Assembly (NCBI RefSeq): GCF_026427595.1
Contig: NZ_CP101527.1
Location: forward strand, 3,157,001-3,221,000
Length of the DNA stretch: 64,000 nucleotides
Direction: 5' to 3'
Source: Alkalimarinus sediminis
GTDB lineage: Bacteria > Pseudomonadota > Gammaproteobacteria > Pseudomonadales > Oleiphilaceae
The first letter of the stretch is position 1. The number at the start of each line of letters is the position of its first letter. This document shows positions 38,201-46,650 of this stretch, piece by piece. The notes beneath the pieces were generated by a model, which was not told where the DNA came from, searched no databases, and was given only the letters and a program-made list of their open reading frames with translations. Made by a program: the position numbers and the translations under genes.

Positions 38201-38575
38201 CCCGGGGATTTTCTCTTGATTTGAATAAAGCTTGTTATAAGTATTAAGAATAGATAGTTCTCGATCTTGCCCTACCAAAAACCGCAGCGTTACGGAGGCT
38301 TGTCCAGTCATTGAGCTAGAGTAAACATTTTCAACACCAGGAATTTGCGCCAACAGTTTTTCTAAAGGGGTCGTTACTTGCCTTTCTATCTGCTGCGCAC
38401 TCAGGCCTGGCGCATTCACGATCACATCAACCATTGGCACCACGATTTGAGGCTCTTCCTCGCGAGGTGTGAAGTTCAACGCTAACAGGCCTGCAATTAT
38501 AGAGAAGGCAAAAACAAAAAGTGGTGCCCCCCCTGTCAGCGAGGATTTAACTAATAGATCAATCGGGTGCTTCAT
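35237..38575 (-). CDS. RND efflux transporter permease
   Basis: The product has 1112 residues from ATG 38575; a TTG 21 bases upstream is the alternative, and ribosome binding site evidence is poor for both. It is a full RND permease with 12 helices and two large periplasmic loops; the N-terminus has FTPREEEPQIVVPMVDV, and charged residues in the fourth helix (LVDDPITGVDNISRFLKKG) carry proton coupling. Substrate not predictable. It forms an operon with the adaptor gene. Confidence 0.93.
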   Translation of the reverse strand: MKHPIDLLVKSSLTGGAPLFVFAFSIIAGLLALNFTPREEEPQIVVPMVDVIVNAPGLSAQQIERQVTTPLEKLLAQIPGVENVYSSSMTGQASVTLRFLVGQDRELSILNTYNKLYSNQEKIPGVVENWLVKPVEVDDVPIMVLSLWSQDPSLYSDYELRRLADDVSTAIQGIPSTSEVNVSGGRPRTIRVMIKPESLAARKTTPIDIINGIKVSNVRQNAGQWAFNNHSILIEGGDFIASVEQLENLVINVIDGTPIFLKDVADILDGPAEPDSYTWIDFSAAHPAFEKANNGYPMVSISVAKQRGSNAVKVASDVHQVIADLKQDLLPSGVDIEVIRDYGETANEKVNNLASSLSFAVVTVVIFIGVFLGWRSALVVGLAVPICYGITLALDMAFGYTINRVTLFALILSLGLLVDDPITGVDNISRFLKKGGADVQSHIVGAVAEIRTPLLMSTLTIILAFVPLAFITGMMGPYMAPMAFNVPVSVIASTLVAFFVTPWLASKLLNVKSATESESATQYNAESSSLLRGYRRIISPLLNDRRKAKKVLWLVLVLFVLAAILPVLRMVPLKLLPFDNKNEVQILIDMPESSSLENTAEMARRISSQVSLMPEVKAIAAYVGTSSPIDFNGMVRRYYQRTAPNLADLRLTLLDKTEREHQSHGVVLRVRALLEPLMQDGVKIKVVEVPPGPPVLSTVVAEIYGDTLTPYATQKRAAQTLIARLEREPYVVEVDSTVENPRERMRFVTDQQKAALSGISADDISQTLVMANAGMSAGFLQQPREAVPLPIELRLAPGQRSSLTDFERLQVRGRSGVVQSTTAQGLETAPQPLVAIGELGQFEPGIADEPIFKKDLKPVVYVMAELSGRTPAEVIADVNADQTELNQQESEGYEASPSDWQARTYLDNGGGDTWSLPQDIEVSWRGEGEWKITVDVFRDMGLAFAFALVAIFFVLRAQTSSSALSLIIMSAIPLTVIGIMPGFWLLNQFGERQIAGAPEPVLFTATAMIGMIALAGIVVRNSLILIEYISQARAEGMPVKEALIQAGAIRMRPILLTAGTTMLGNLVIILDPVFSGLALAIIFGIIASTLFTLIVVPIVYLLVFDKPVKGRV

Positions 38576-38761
38576 TCTATAGCAAAACCTTATCAAAAAA
38601 ACCTATATAACCATATAGAGATATTACTATTCAAGTAATTCTTACCGGATAGGCCAACATATTTACTCCACAAATCTCAAATAGACTTTTGTCATATTTA
38701 ATAATAGTCCCAAACTTAGTTAGAATAGACACTATTACTTAATTAATGATCGAGAGAACTA

Positions 38762-39979
38762 ATGCGAAGAGTAGTCATTACCGGCATGGGCATTGTGTCC
38801 TGCTTAGGCAATACAACAGAAGACGTCCTGCACAGCCTAAAAGAAGGCAAATCAGGTATTCGCTTTAACGAGTCCTATAAAGAAAAAGGTTTCCGTAGCC
38901 AAATTTCAGGCTCAGTCGAGATCGATAAAGCCGCCCTGATCGACCGCAAAACGCTACGCTTTATGGGTGACTCATCTGCATTCGCCTATATCTCCATGCA
39001 ACAGGCAATCGAAGACGCTCAACTCTCTTTAGAGCAAATTTCCAACCCCAGGGTCGGTTTAATTGCAGGGTCTGGTGGTGCATCATGTGAAAACCAATTA
39101 AATGCCGCTCACATTATGGAAGAGAAAGGCGTAAAGCGCATTGGCCCTTATATGGTGCCTAGAGTCATGACCAGCACTGTCTCTGCATGCCTGGCGACAG
39201 CCTTTAAAATAAAAGGTATCAATTACTCTATATCCTCTGCCTGCGCAACAAGCTCACACTGCATCGGTCACGCCATGGAACAAATTCAATCTGGTAGACA
39301 CGATATTATTTTTGCCGGTGGCGGAGAAGAAGAGCATTGGTCTCAGTCAATGTTATTCGACGCAATGGGGGCGTTATCCACAAAATACAATGATGCACCT
39401 GAAACAGCCTCTCGACCTTTCGATCAGACGCGAGATGGTTTTGTTATTGCTGGCGGCGGTGGAATGTTAGTACTAGAAGAGTATGAACATGCGGTTAAAC
39501 GCGGCGCGCCCATTTATGCTGAATTAGTGGGTTATGGCGCCACATCTGATGGCTACGACATGGTTGCACCTTCTGGTGATGGCGCAATTCGATGCATGCA
39601 ACAAGCCTTAGAAACCGTCGACAGCCCTATCGATTATATTAATGCCCACGGCACTAGCACCCCTGTAGGCGATGTATCTGAGCTTCGTGCCGTTAAGACG
39701 GTATTTGAAGGTGCTATACCAATGGTTTCATCAACCAAGTCTTTGTCAGGCCACTCATTGGGAGCAGCGGGTGTTCACGAAGCAATATACTCATTGTTAA
39801 TGCTCAAGCATGGCTTTATATCAGCCACAGCAAACGCACACCAGCTTGCAGACGAGGCAGAGGACGTGCCTGTTGTTACGGGTAAGGCAGTAGAAAAAGA
39901 ACTCAATACCGTAATGTCCAATAGCTTTGGTTTTGGAGGAACAAACGCCACCCTCGTATTTCAAAAAATTAACCACTAA
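38762..39979 (+). CDS. fabB: Beta-ketoacyl-ACP synthase I
   Basis: The product has 405 residues. It elongates fatty acids and is needed for unsaturated chains with FabA. The catalytic Cys is in [10 protein letters not shown], the two His are in [11 protein letters not shown] and SGHSLGAAG, and the SFGFGGTNA motif is near the end. No fabA lies next to it, unlike the Pseudomonas fabAB operon. A strong terminator follows. Confidence 0.94.
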   Translation: MRRVVITGMGIVSCLGNTTEDVLHSLKEGKSGIRFNESYKEKGFRSQISGSVEIDKAALIDRKTLRFMGDSSAFAYISMQQAIEDAQLSLEQISNPRVGLIAGSGGASCENQLNAAHIMEEKGVKRIGPYMVPRVMTSTVSACLATAFKIKGINYSISSACATSSHCIGHAMEQIQSGRHDIIFAGGGEEEHWSQSMLFDAMGALSTKYNDAPETASRPFDQTRDGFVIAGGGGMLVLEEYEHAVKRGAPIYAELVGYGATSDGYDMVAPSGDGAIRCMQQALETVDSPIDYINAHGTSTPVGDVSELRAVKTVFEGAIPMVSSTKSLSGHSLGAAGVHEAIYSLLMLKHGFISATANAHQLADEAEDVPVVTGKAVEKELNTVMSNSFGFGGTNATLVFQKINH

Positions 39980-40000
39980 TATCGTCCCCCCTCTAAATAA

Positions 40001-40035
40001 AAAGGGGCACTCATAAGCATGTGCGCCCCTTTTTT
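40001..40035 (+). terminator. Rho-independent terminator after fabB
   Basis: AAAGGGGC (40001-40008) pairs with GCCCCTTT (40025-40032), and six T residues run from 40030 to 40035. The loop is 16 nt. Confidence 0.88.
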
Positions 40036-40176
40036 CTAGACTCTACTAGGATAAGTTCGGTCAGATTAACGACTCCACATCGTTTAACAAGATCGGCTAA
40101 TGGGCGCTCCAATCAGCGGATTTCAGTGCCACAGAACATCTGGGTTTTCAAATTTACCCTTCCAACCCCGTCTCTA

Positions 40177-40190
40177 TTGATACAAATCAA
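40177..40190 (+). promoter_or_regulatory. Perfect FNR/ANR box
   Basis: TTGATACAAATCAA is an exact match to TTGAT-N4-ATCAA. Its centre (40183.5) lies about 41 bp before the start point expected from a -10-like TAGACT at 40212-40217, the class II layout used by FNR-type activators. It precedes the HemN-derived gene by 95 bp. The probable binding protein is encoded at 41630-42391. Confidence 0.85.
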
Positions 40191-40211
40191 CGTCCCCTTG
40201 TACGCATTGGG

Positions 40212-40217
40212 TAGACT
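40212..40217 (+). promoter_or_regulatory. Candidate -10 element of the HemN-like gene
   Basis: TAGACT matches four of six positions of TATAAT and is placed so that the FNR box centre falls near -41.5. Transcription would start at about 40224-40225. Confidence 0.5.
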
Positions 40218-40284
40218 AATGCCTCTAAGATAGCAGCTAGTGAGTATGCCTTTCCTCAGGCTATGACTTAATTTAGGAATGATA

Positions 40285-41400
40285 ATGGGATCTCCGTTTG
40301 AGAACATCACCCCCATAAAGAGCAGTCACAAAACGATACAGGATGTTTTTGGGGTTTCCTCATACCCAACAAGCCGCACTATGAGACAAATTTTTTCACA
40401 CAAAGACTGGCTATTTTGCACAAATAGCTTCCGGTACGACTCACCAGACAAGCCAGGTTTGTTTGTTGAAGATAGAGGATTTAGTTTAAAAAGCTATACA
40501 GACATTATAACCAACAGCAACAGAACCAACACCGAACTCGCTTTAAGCCTATCGATGCCCTTGCAAAACACGCTTTGCAGCTATCCAACCCCTAACCATA
40601 ACACTCTGAATAACTCTCCAGTTAGAAACTATATCAACCATCTATTGAAAGAGATCAGCCTAGTCAGCAAACTCATTCCAGAAGAGCGCAGTATAAATTA
40701 TATTCATTGGCAGGGAGAGATCGCACAACTGCTCACCCCTGCTGAGATGACGGAGATTATGTACTCCCTCAATAAAGCCTTTACCTTACAAGATGAGCGA
40801 AAAGGGACTTATGTTATTGAGCTTGAGAGAGTACCTGCAGACGACGCAATCATAGCGTTAATAAAAGGCTTGGGGTTTAATCATATTTGCCTGGGGACAC
40901 AGAATAGAGATAACGCCCCCATTGATTTTAAGTTTCTAGCGGAACAGATAAAAGTCTTTAGACAGTATGGATTTAAAACGATCAATGTAAGGTTTCTGAC
41001 CACCAAACATGAATCCTGTAAAGAGCTGAGCAAAAAATTAGAGGGCCTTATTGCCATCGACCCTGATACAATTTACCTGATCGACGAAGAAGAGCGAGAG
41101 TCGGTTCTTTCAGGTGTTGAAGCAGAAGACACGAGCCAATGTAACTGTCACCAAGAGTTTGAAAACCGACTTATTCAAGCGAACTTCAAGAAGCTCAATC
41201 ATGTTAAATTTTCAAAGAATAGCTCTGTATCTAAAGGCATTTCGGGAGATTTAATCGGTATCGGACTGGGTGCAACAAGCTTAATCGAAAACTCGTTCTC
41301 TCATAACGTAGACCAACTTGATCAGTATTATCAGAAGCTAGAACTTAACCAACTTCCATTTGGCTACGGCGGCTATATAAAGCCCAAATACCAAACTTAA
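40285..41400 (+). CDS. HemN-derived protein lacking radical-SAM residues
   Basis: The product has 371 residues from ATG 40285 (TAGGA 6 nt upstream; the ATG at 40279 touches that site). The whole N-terminal to central length aligns by eye with oxygen-independent coproporphyrinogen oxidase: SYPT near the start, a core where the HemN IPFCxxLCxxC segment reads MPLQNTLCSYP, IHWQGEIAQLL in place of HWGGGTPTxL, GFNHICLGTQ, and GDLIGIGLGATSLIENSFSHN near the end. Two of three iron-sulphur Cys and the GGGTPT SAM motif are lost, and the roughly 75-residue HemN C-terminal domain is missing. A new CNC pair sits near 286-288. It has a perfect FNR box and lies upstream of anr, as hemN does in pseudomonads. 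Catalysis by the known mechanism is very unlikely. Confidence 0.8.
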   Translation: MGSPFENITPIKSSHKTIQDVFGVSSYPTSRTMRQIFSHKDWLFCTNSFRYDSPDKPGLFVEDRGFSLKSYTDIITNSNRTNTELALSLSMPLQNTLCSYPTPNHNTLNNSPVRNYINHLLKEISLVSKLIPEERSINYIHWQGEIAQLLTPAEMTEIMYSLNKAFTLQDERKGTYVIELERVPADDAIIALIKGLGFNHICLGTQNRDNAPIDFKFLAEQIKVFRQYGFKTINVRFLTTKHESCKELSKKLEGLIAIDPDTIYLIDEEERESVLSGVEAEDTSQCNCHQEFENRLIQANFKKLNHVKFSKNSSVSKGISGDLIGIGLGATSLIENSFSHNVDQLDQYYQKLELNQLPFGYGGYIKPKYQT

Positions 41401-41629
41401 GCGCTAAATCTGCAACTAAACGATTCCGGATTTAAGATTCAAAAGTAGCGATGCTATAAATCTTAAAAACCGAGTTTGATTGTTACAGATCACAATAACT
41501 ATCTCATTTTTGTGTCATCATCTCTGGCTCTACTCTATATATATGTTAGAATCGCCTAATCTGTATTCCCTTAGTGATAAAAATTGATTATTCTTTGGGA
41601 ATAAAAGCTATTAACCGAGTAGAACAAAG

Positions 41630-42391
41630 ATGAGCGAAAAAATCGCAGCGGTAGACACGCAACCCACTTCAGGTATTCATCAGTCCTGCTTCCAGTGCAG
41701 CCTGAGTAACCTTTGCATCCCAATTGCCGTCAATAAAGATGAAATAGATCGCCTTGAAGACCTTATAAAACAAGGTAAAACTATTAGTCGTGGCGATCAC
41801 ATTTTCAAAGAGCACTCACCTTTCAAGTCACTATTTGCTGTACGTAGTGGTGCAATCAAAACTTACTCCGTAACTGAAGATGGCGAAGAACAAGTAACAG
41901 GGTTCTATCTACCTGGTGAAATTATTGGCCTTGATAGCACCAACACTGACTCTTATAGCTGCTCAGCAAAAGCACTTGAACGCGCCAGTGTCTGCGAGAT
42001 CCCTTTCTCTCAACTCGAAACTTTAGCAACCAAAATACCCACACTTCAGCATCACTTCTTCTCATTAATGAGTAAAGAGATTCAAGGTAGCCGACAGCTC
42101 ACAATGCTACTAAGCAAAAACACGGCTGAAGAACGAATCGCATCACTACTATTAAGCCTTTCAAGTCGCTTTAAGCTGCGCAAGCTATCAGGTACACACT
42201 TCAGACTCCCGATGCCTAGAAATGATATTGGCAATTACCTTGGCTTAGCAGTTGAGACCGTAAGCCGAGTATTCACTCGCTTCCAAAAAAGCGGCTTAAT
42301 ATCCGTTCAAGGGCGGGAAATCGTACTTGAAGATATGGACGCACTGGTCGACATTGTCAAGAATCACGGCAAGTGCATGAAACCTGAGTAA
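41630..42391 (+). CDS. fnr: FNR/ANR-type oxygen-responsive regulator
   Basis: The product has 253 residues. It has the N-terminal Cys cluster C-x2-C-x5-C (SCFQCSLSNLC) and a further Cys in the sensory domain (SCSAKALERASVC) for a [4Fe-4S] cluster. The cNMP-binding fold is followed by the HTH with RNDIGNYLGLAVETVSRVF, the FNR recognition type reading TTGAT-N4-ATCAA. It should switch genes on under low oxygen; likely local targets are the HemN-like gene (box at 40177) and ompW (imperfect box at 42578). It ends before an intrinsic terminator. Confidence 0.93.
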   Translation: MSEKIAAVDTQPTSGIHQSCFQCSLSNLCIPIAVNKDEIDRLEDLIKQGKTISRGDHIFKEHSPFKSLFAVRSGAIKTYSVTEDGEEQVTGFYLPGEIIGLDSTNTDSYSCSAKALERASVCEIPFSQLETLATKIPTLQHHFFSLMSKEIQGSRQLTMLLSKNTAEERIASLLLSLSSRFKLRKLSGTHFRLPMPRNDIGNYLGLAVETVSRVFTRFQKSGLISVQGREIVLEDMDALVDIVKNHGKCMKPE

Positions 42392-42419
42392 CAAGCCAGG
42401 TTACAAGCTCATATTTATC

Positions 42420-42444
42420 AAAGAGGCCATAGGCCTCTTTTTTT
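42420..42444 (+). terminator. Rho-independent terminator after fnr
   Basis: AAAGAGGCC (42420-42428) pairs with GGCCTCTTT (42432-42440) around ATA, followed by TTTT. Confidence 0.92.
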
Positions 42445-42577
42445 ATACCTATAAAGGATATAAAAATCGACCTACCAACAACCTAAAATACCTATTATGA
42501 GGTGTTTTTACTTTATTTGACCTACCTCATTTTATTGTGCGTCTAACATCTACAGAAGCTATCTCAGTTATTATTTA

Positions 42578-42591
42578 TTGCGATATATCAA
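42578..42591 (+). promoter_or_regulatory. Imperfect FNR/ANR box before ompW
   Basis: TTGCGATATATCAA matches TTGAT-N4-ATCAA at eight of ten positions (left half TTGCG). A -10-like TAAACT at 42613-42618 puts its centre near -41. In E. coli ompW is controlled by FNR, which makes this site plausible. Confidence 0.55.
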
Positions 42592-42666
42592 AAACGCTTT
42601 TTCTACCAAAGCTAAACTGCCCCCAATTACTATTCATAACATTCGACAATCATTCAGGGGAGCCAT

Positions 42667-43410
42667 ATGATTAAACGTACCTTAACCTCATCACTCATTG
42701 CCGGGTCAATGCTACTAAGCCAATCGGCATTCGCGTATGAAGCAGGCGATTTCTTTATCAAAGGTGGTATTGCAGTCGTTGATCCACAAGAAACAAGCTC
42801 TGACATCGTTATCAACACCCCACCATTAGGGCCTGCGACTGGCGCAAAAGTTGGTTTAAATTCAGATGCTCAGTTAGGACTTGTATTTACGTATATGGCA
42901 ACAGATCGCATAGGTATTGAGCTATTGGCTGCAACGCCTTTTGAACACGATATTTCTGGTGCTGGCGCAATCGCAGGTGCGGGTAAGCTAGGCGACACCC
43001 AACACCTACCACCTACATTAAGTGTTCAATACTACTTGGCCGAGCCAGATTCAAAGTTTCAACCTTATGTGGGTGCAGGCATTAACTACACAATCTTCTT
43101 TAATGAAGGTACCACTCAGACATTAACAAACTCTATTGGAGCTTTAGCTGATATTGCGGCGGGCGCACCAACTGGGGTAGTAGCTACGAGCACTAAACTT
43201 GATATTGACGACTCAATTGGTGCGTCAGTGCAGGCTGGCTTTAACTATGAAGTAACGGAGAATATGGGGTTAACTGCAGCGGTGTGGTGGATTAATATCG
43301 ATGCTGACGCAGAGATCACAGCTGAAACGAATGCAGGCACAGTAAAAGCCAATGTTAATGTTGAAGTAGACCCACTTGCCTATATGTTAGGCGCTTACTA
43401 CAAATTCTAA
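42667..43410 (+). CDS. ompW: Outer-membrane protein OmpW
   Basis: The product has 247 residues. Signal peptide ends SQSAFA (about 23), followed by YEAGDFFIKGGIAVVDP, the usual OmpW start; the eight-stranded barrel ends in the membrane-insertion tripeptide YKF. OmpW forms a narrow hydrophobic channel. A loop near 150-175 (LTNSIGALADIAAGAPTG) looks longer than usual. It is preceded by a possible FNR box and followed by a terminator. Confidence 0.92.
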   Translation: MIKRTLTSSLIAGSMLLSQSAFAYEAGDFFIKGGIAVVDPQETSSDIVINTPPLGPATGAKVGLNSDAQLGLVFTYMATDRIGIELLAATPFEHDISGAGAIAGAGKLGDTQHLPPTLSVQYYLAEPDSKFQPYVGAGINYTIFFNEGTTQTLTNSIGALADIAAGAPTGVVATSTKLDIDDSIGASVQAGFNYEVTENMGLTAAVWWINIDADAEITAETNAGTVKANVNVEVDPLAYMLGAYYKF

Positions 43411-43435
43411 ACACTTGAGAGTAAGCTACTTATAC

Positions 43436-43469
43436 ATGCCCAACAACGGTGTTTGCTGGGCATTGTTTT
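43436..43469 (+). terminator. Terminator after ompW
   Basis: ATGCCCA (43436-43442) pairs with TGGGCAT (43457-43463), followed by TGTTTT. It also overlaps the 3' side of the convergent membrane-protein gene. Confidence 0.75.
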
Positions 43470-43476
43470 ATAGCCG

Positions 43477-43890
43477 TCAAACCGCAGGCTCAGATTCATC
43501 AAATGCCGATACTCGACGAGCAAAAACCCCACCCAATGACGAAAACAGCGTCCCCAAGACAACAATAACAACCGCCATAAAGGTTATATCGCCACTTTCG
43601 GCTGACGAAACAACTGATGCAATACTCGCAAGAAGACCAACAGCTGCGGCATGTGAGACTTTAAATTGGGTCGCAATAGTACCTGTTAATAGCCCTCCAA
43701 AGGCCATCGTTAAACAGTAGACAAGTATCGCAAAAATAAACCAAATCTCTTGTTTATAAGTAGAGAAAAAAGTGTAATCACTTGCCGCCATTCCGATATA
43801 AGATGCCAACAACACATATATGGCTTGGCCAAAAAGCCCCACTAAGATGGTTACCACCAGCCCGATAATAAGTGCCTTCCAACTAATCAT
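43477..43890 (-). CDS. Small integral membrane protein, unknown
   Basis: The product has 137 residues with four hydrophobic helices (about 5-28, 48-70, 74-95 and 102-125) and a short charged C-terminal tail (ARRVSAFDESEPAV). No family recognised. Its ATG 43890 lies about 75 bp from the alr stop. It converges with ompW. It reads better as a gene than the overlapping plus-strand frame because of the clean helix pattern. Confidence 0.75.
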   Translation of the reverse strand: MISWKALIIGLVVTILVGLFGQAIYVLLASYIGMAASDYTFFSTYKQEIWFIFAILVYCLTMAFGGLLTGTIATQFKVSHAAAVGLLASIASVVSSAESGDITFMAVVIVVLGTLFSSLGGVFARRVSAFDESEPAV

Positions 43891-43964
43891 TATGTTACCC
43901 AGATAATAGATTTCAGATTGAAGATAAAAGCTTATAGCAAAAGACTCGCCGTAGAATTGACTTA

Positions 43965-45062
43965 CTACAGCTCACTCAGACTATTCAGATATTGCCGAGG
44001 CACTCTTGCTGTAACCCCAGTCAACAACTCGTAGCTGATTGTACCTGATGATTTGGCTACTTCATCGACAGAAACGTTTTTACCCCACAACTCGACAACA
44101 TCACCCACTTTGGCATCGGGATGAAAGCTAAGGTCAACATTTAACATATCCATAGACACCCGACCAATTAAAGGTACCACTCTATCACCAATCCATACCG
44201 GAGTGCCTATTTCCGCGTGACGAGGGTAGCCATCGCCATAACCAATCGCGACAGTTGCAATGCGTGTCGCACGACTTGCACGCCAAGTACCACCATAGCC
44301 AACACATTCATCGGTTTCTATCTCGTGTATTGCCATAATACGCGACTCTAAAGACATTACAGGCTTTAAACCAAGTGATTCAGACGATCTGTGAGCAAAA
44401 GGAGAAGAGCCGTATAACATAACCCCCGGCCTGACACTATTAAAGTGCGATGCGTTATAAGCTAAAAGCGCAGCAGAGTTCGCCGCTGTGAGCAAAAGGC
44501 CATCGGCCGCATTGCCGAGAGACTTTACCGTCGATGAAAAAAGCGCTAACTGACGCTTGGTTTCAGATGTGTCGATTTCGTCGGCGCAGGCAAAATGCGT
44601 CATCAAACCCAACACTTGAGCCGAAGAGAGCCCTCTGAGCATTGAAAGTGCCTGACTGACAGCAGGTGGAGCAAAGCCCAGACGGTTCATCCCCGTGTTA
44701 ATCTTCACCCATACATCTATATCAGCCGCAACAGTCTCAAGCTGCTCTATTTGGTAGCCCGCATGAATAATCAACTGTAACTTTAGGTCAGCAGCTATAC
44801 GTGCCTCCTCTACCGAGAAGGCTCCCTCTAGCACGACAATCGGGTTGTCGACCCCTGAAGCGCGTAACTGCACTGCCTCATCAACACATGCTACAGCCAA
44901 TGTTGAGAGAGGCAATTCCTTGGCAATTTCGCAGATCCCGTGTCCATAGCCATTCGCTTTAATAACCGCAACACACTGAGCATCACCAGAAAGCGATGCC
45001 GCAAGTTGATAGTTGGCTCTAAATGCCTCAAGGTCAATAAACGCAACCGCAGGCCTAGTCAT
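43965..45062 (-). CDS. alr: Alanine racemase
   Basis: The product has 365 residues. PLP-dependent racemisation of L- to D-alanine for peptidoglycan. The PLP Lys is in AVIKANGYGHG (about 33), the second catalytic Tyr in ECVGYGGTWRA, and the C-terminal beta domain ends GVTARVPRQY. Its ATG overlaps the dnaB stop by 1 nt. Last gene of the rpsF to alr block. Confidence 0.95.
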   Translation of the reverse strand: MTRPAVAFIDLEAFRANYQLAASLSGDAQCVAVIKANGYGHGICEIAKELPLSTLAVACVDEAVQLRASGVDNPIVVLEGAFSVEEARIAADLKLQLIIHAGYQIEQLETVAADIDVWVKINTGMNRLGFAPPAVSQALSMLRGLSSAQVLGLMTHFACADEIDTSETKRQLALFSSTVKSLGNAADGLLLTAANSAALLAYNASHFNSVRPGVMLYGSSPFAHRSSESLGLKPVMSLESRIMAIHEIETDECVGYGGTWRASRATRIATVAIGYGDGYPRHAEIGTPVWIGDRVVPLIGRVSMDMLNVDLSFHPDAKVGDVVELWGKNVSVDEVAKSSGTISYELLTGVTARVPRQYLNSLSEL

Positions 45063-46441
45063 CAGAACTCAGCACCATAATCAACATGAGCTAAATCTTC
45101 AAACTTAGTAAACTGCCCCTGAAAGCCTAGCTTAATAGTCCCCGTAGGACCATTTCGCTGCTTACCAATGATAATCTCTGCAATCCCTTTATCTGGGCTA
45201 TCTTCGTTATAGTAGTCATCTCGATAGATGAACATAATAATATCGGCATCCTGCTCGATCGCACCAGACTCACGCAAATCTGAGTTAATGGGACGCTTAT
45301 TCGGTCGCTGCTCCAAACTACGGTTAAGCTGAGATAGTGCCACCACTGGGCATTTTAGCTCCTTTGCTAACGCTTTTAGGGACCGAGAAATCTCGGATAT
45401 TTCAGAGGTACGACCCTCTGTGTTCCCTGGTACCTGCATTAACTGAAGGTAATCGATCATTATCAAGCCAAACTCTTGCTTGGTTTCCCGCGCGATTCTT
45501 CTAGCTCTTGATCGAACCTCTGTAGGGCTTAACCCTGCGGTGTCATCAATGTAGAGCGGTTTATCTTTTAAAAGACTTACCGCAGACGTCAAACGAGGCC
45601 AATCATCTTCTTCCAGTTTACCGCTTCTCACACGCCCTTGGTGAATCCGTCCCATCGACGATAACATACGCATAACAATGGCGTCCGAGGGCATTTCCAT
45701 ACTAAATACCAAAACCGGTTTACCCGCACCAAAGAGTGCATTCTCTACCAAGTTCATAGCAAAAGCGGTTTTACCCATAGAAGGTCTAGCGGCTACAATG
45801 ACCAAATCTGATGGCTGCAAACCACCAGTATTGGCATCTAGATCTCTAAATCCGGTAGTGGTTCCGGTCAGAGGGTCATCGGTATTGAATAATTCATCAA
45901 TACGCTCAAGAGTTTGAGTTAAGATGGGGTTAACATTTTGAGGCCCACCCTCAGAGGCTCTGGACTCTGATATTTGGAAAACTTTACGCTCTGCCTCATC
46001 CAGCAACTCAGCACTGGTTCGACCTTGTGTATTAAAAGCAGAGTCGGAAATCTCGCCTGACGCAGTAATCAGCTTTCTAAGGATCGCTCGCTCGCTAACG
46101 ATTTCAGCGTATGCTCTTATATTGGAAGCACTCGGTGTATTTTTAGCCAAGTCCCCTAAATACGAAAGCCCTCCTGCATTTTGAAGCTCTCCAAGCTTTT
46201 CTAGCTCTTCAGATAAGGTAACAACATCGAGGGGCTGGGCCTCTCCAGCCAATCGTGCAATAACCCTGTAAATCAACCGGTGCTCATGACGATAAAAGTC
46301 ATCTTCGACCACTTTATCGGCTACTACATCCCACTTGCTGTTATCCAGCATTAAACCGCCCAATACAGACTGCTCGGCTTCTATCGAGTGAGGAGGAACC
46401 TTTAACTGGCTCATTTCTTTATCAGCATTCATATTATTCAT
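45062..46441 (-). CDS. dnaB: Replicative DNA helicase
   Basis: The product has 459 residues; the ATGs at 46432 and 46414 are alternative starts. DnaB unwinds DNA at the replication fork. N-terminal domain (PPHSIEAEQSVLGGLMLD), Walker A ARPSMGKTAF, Walker B LIMIDYLQLM, then LSQLNRSLEQRPNKRP. It is preceded by a strong hairpin that separates it from rplI. Confidence 0.96.
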   Translation of the reverse strand: MNNMNADKEMSQLKVPPHSIEAEQSVLGGLMLDNSKWDVVADKVVEDDFYRHEHRLIYRVIARLAGEAQPLDVVTLSEELEKLGELQNAGGLSYLGDLAKNTPSASNIRAYAEIVSERAILRKLITASGEISDSAFNTQGRTSAELLDEAERKVFQISESRASEGGPQNVNPILTQTLERIDELFNTDDPLTGTTTGFRDLDANTGGLQPSDLVIVAARPSMGKTAFAMNLVENALFGAGKPVLVFSMEMPSDAIVMRMLSSMGRIHQGRVRSGKLEEDDWPRLTSAVSLLKDKPLYIDDTAGLSPTEVRSRARRIARETKQEFGLIMIDYLQLMQVPGNTEGRTSEISEISRSLKALAKELKCPVVALSQLNRSLEQRPNKRPINSDLRESGAIEQDADIIMFIYRDDYYNEDSPDKGIAEIIIGKQRNGPTGTIKLGFQGQFTKFEDLAHVDYGAEF

Positions 46442-46528
46442 GATCTATCGTTACATCTGAAAACACAAAAGGCTATCTTAATGCGCAAAGCGTAGAAATA
46501 AAACAAAACCATATAGCAGAAACAAATA

Positions 46529-46575
46529 CGGCCCAAGGGCAACTAAAGTAGTTTACTTTAATTGCCCTCAGGCCG
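46529..46575 (-). terminator. Long hairpin between rplI and dnaB
   Basis: GGGCAACTAAAGTA (46537-46550) pairs with 46554-46567 with one mismatch around a 3-nt loop, extended outward by CGGCC/GGCCG (46529-46533 with 46571-46575). No U-run is evident, so it may be a partial terminator or processing site within the operon. Confidence 0.7.
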
Positions 46576-46650
46576 CACTCACAACTCATCAAGATCCGCC
46601 TCGCAAATACAGTTAAGTATCTACGAGTGGCAAGCTGATTCTAAGTAATA

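Noticed and set aside
40021-40316. Two overlapping frames of about 70 codons in the fabB to HemN-like gap
   Set aside because: They overlap the terminator, the FNR box and each other, have no ribosome binding site and no family-like sequence.
43415-43720. 101-codon plus-strand frame after ompW
   Set aside because: Runs through the ompW terminator and lies antisense to the four-helix membrane protein at 43477-43890, which has the more protein-like sequence.
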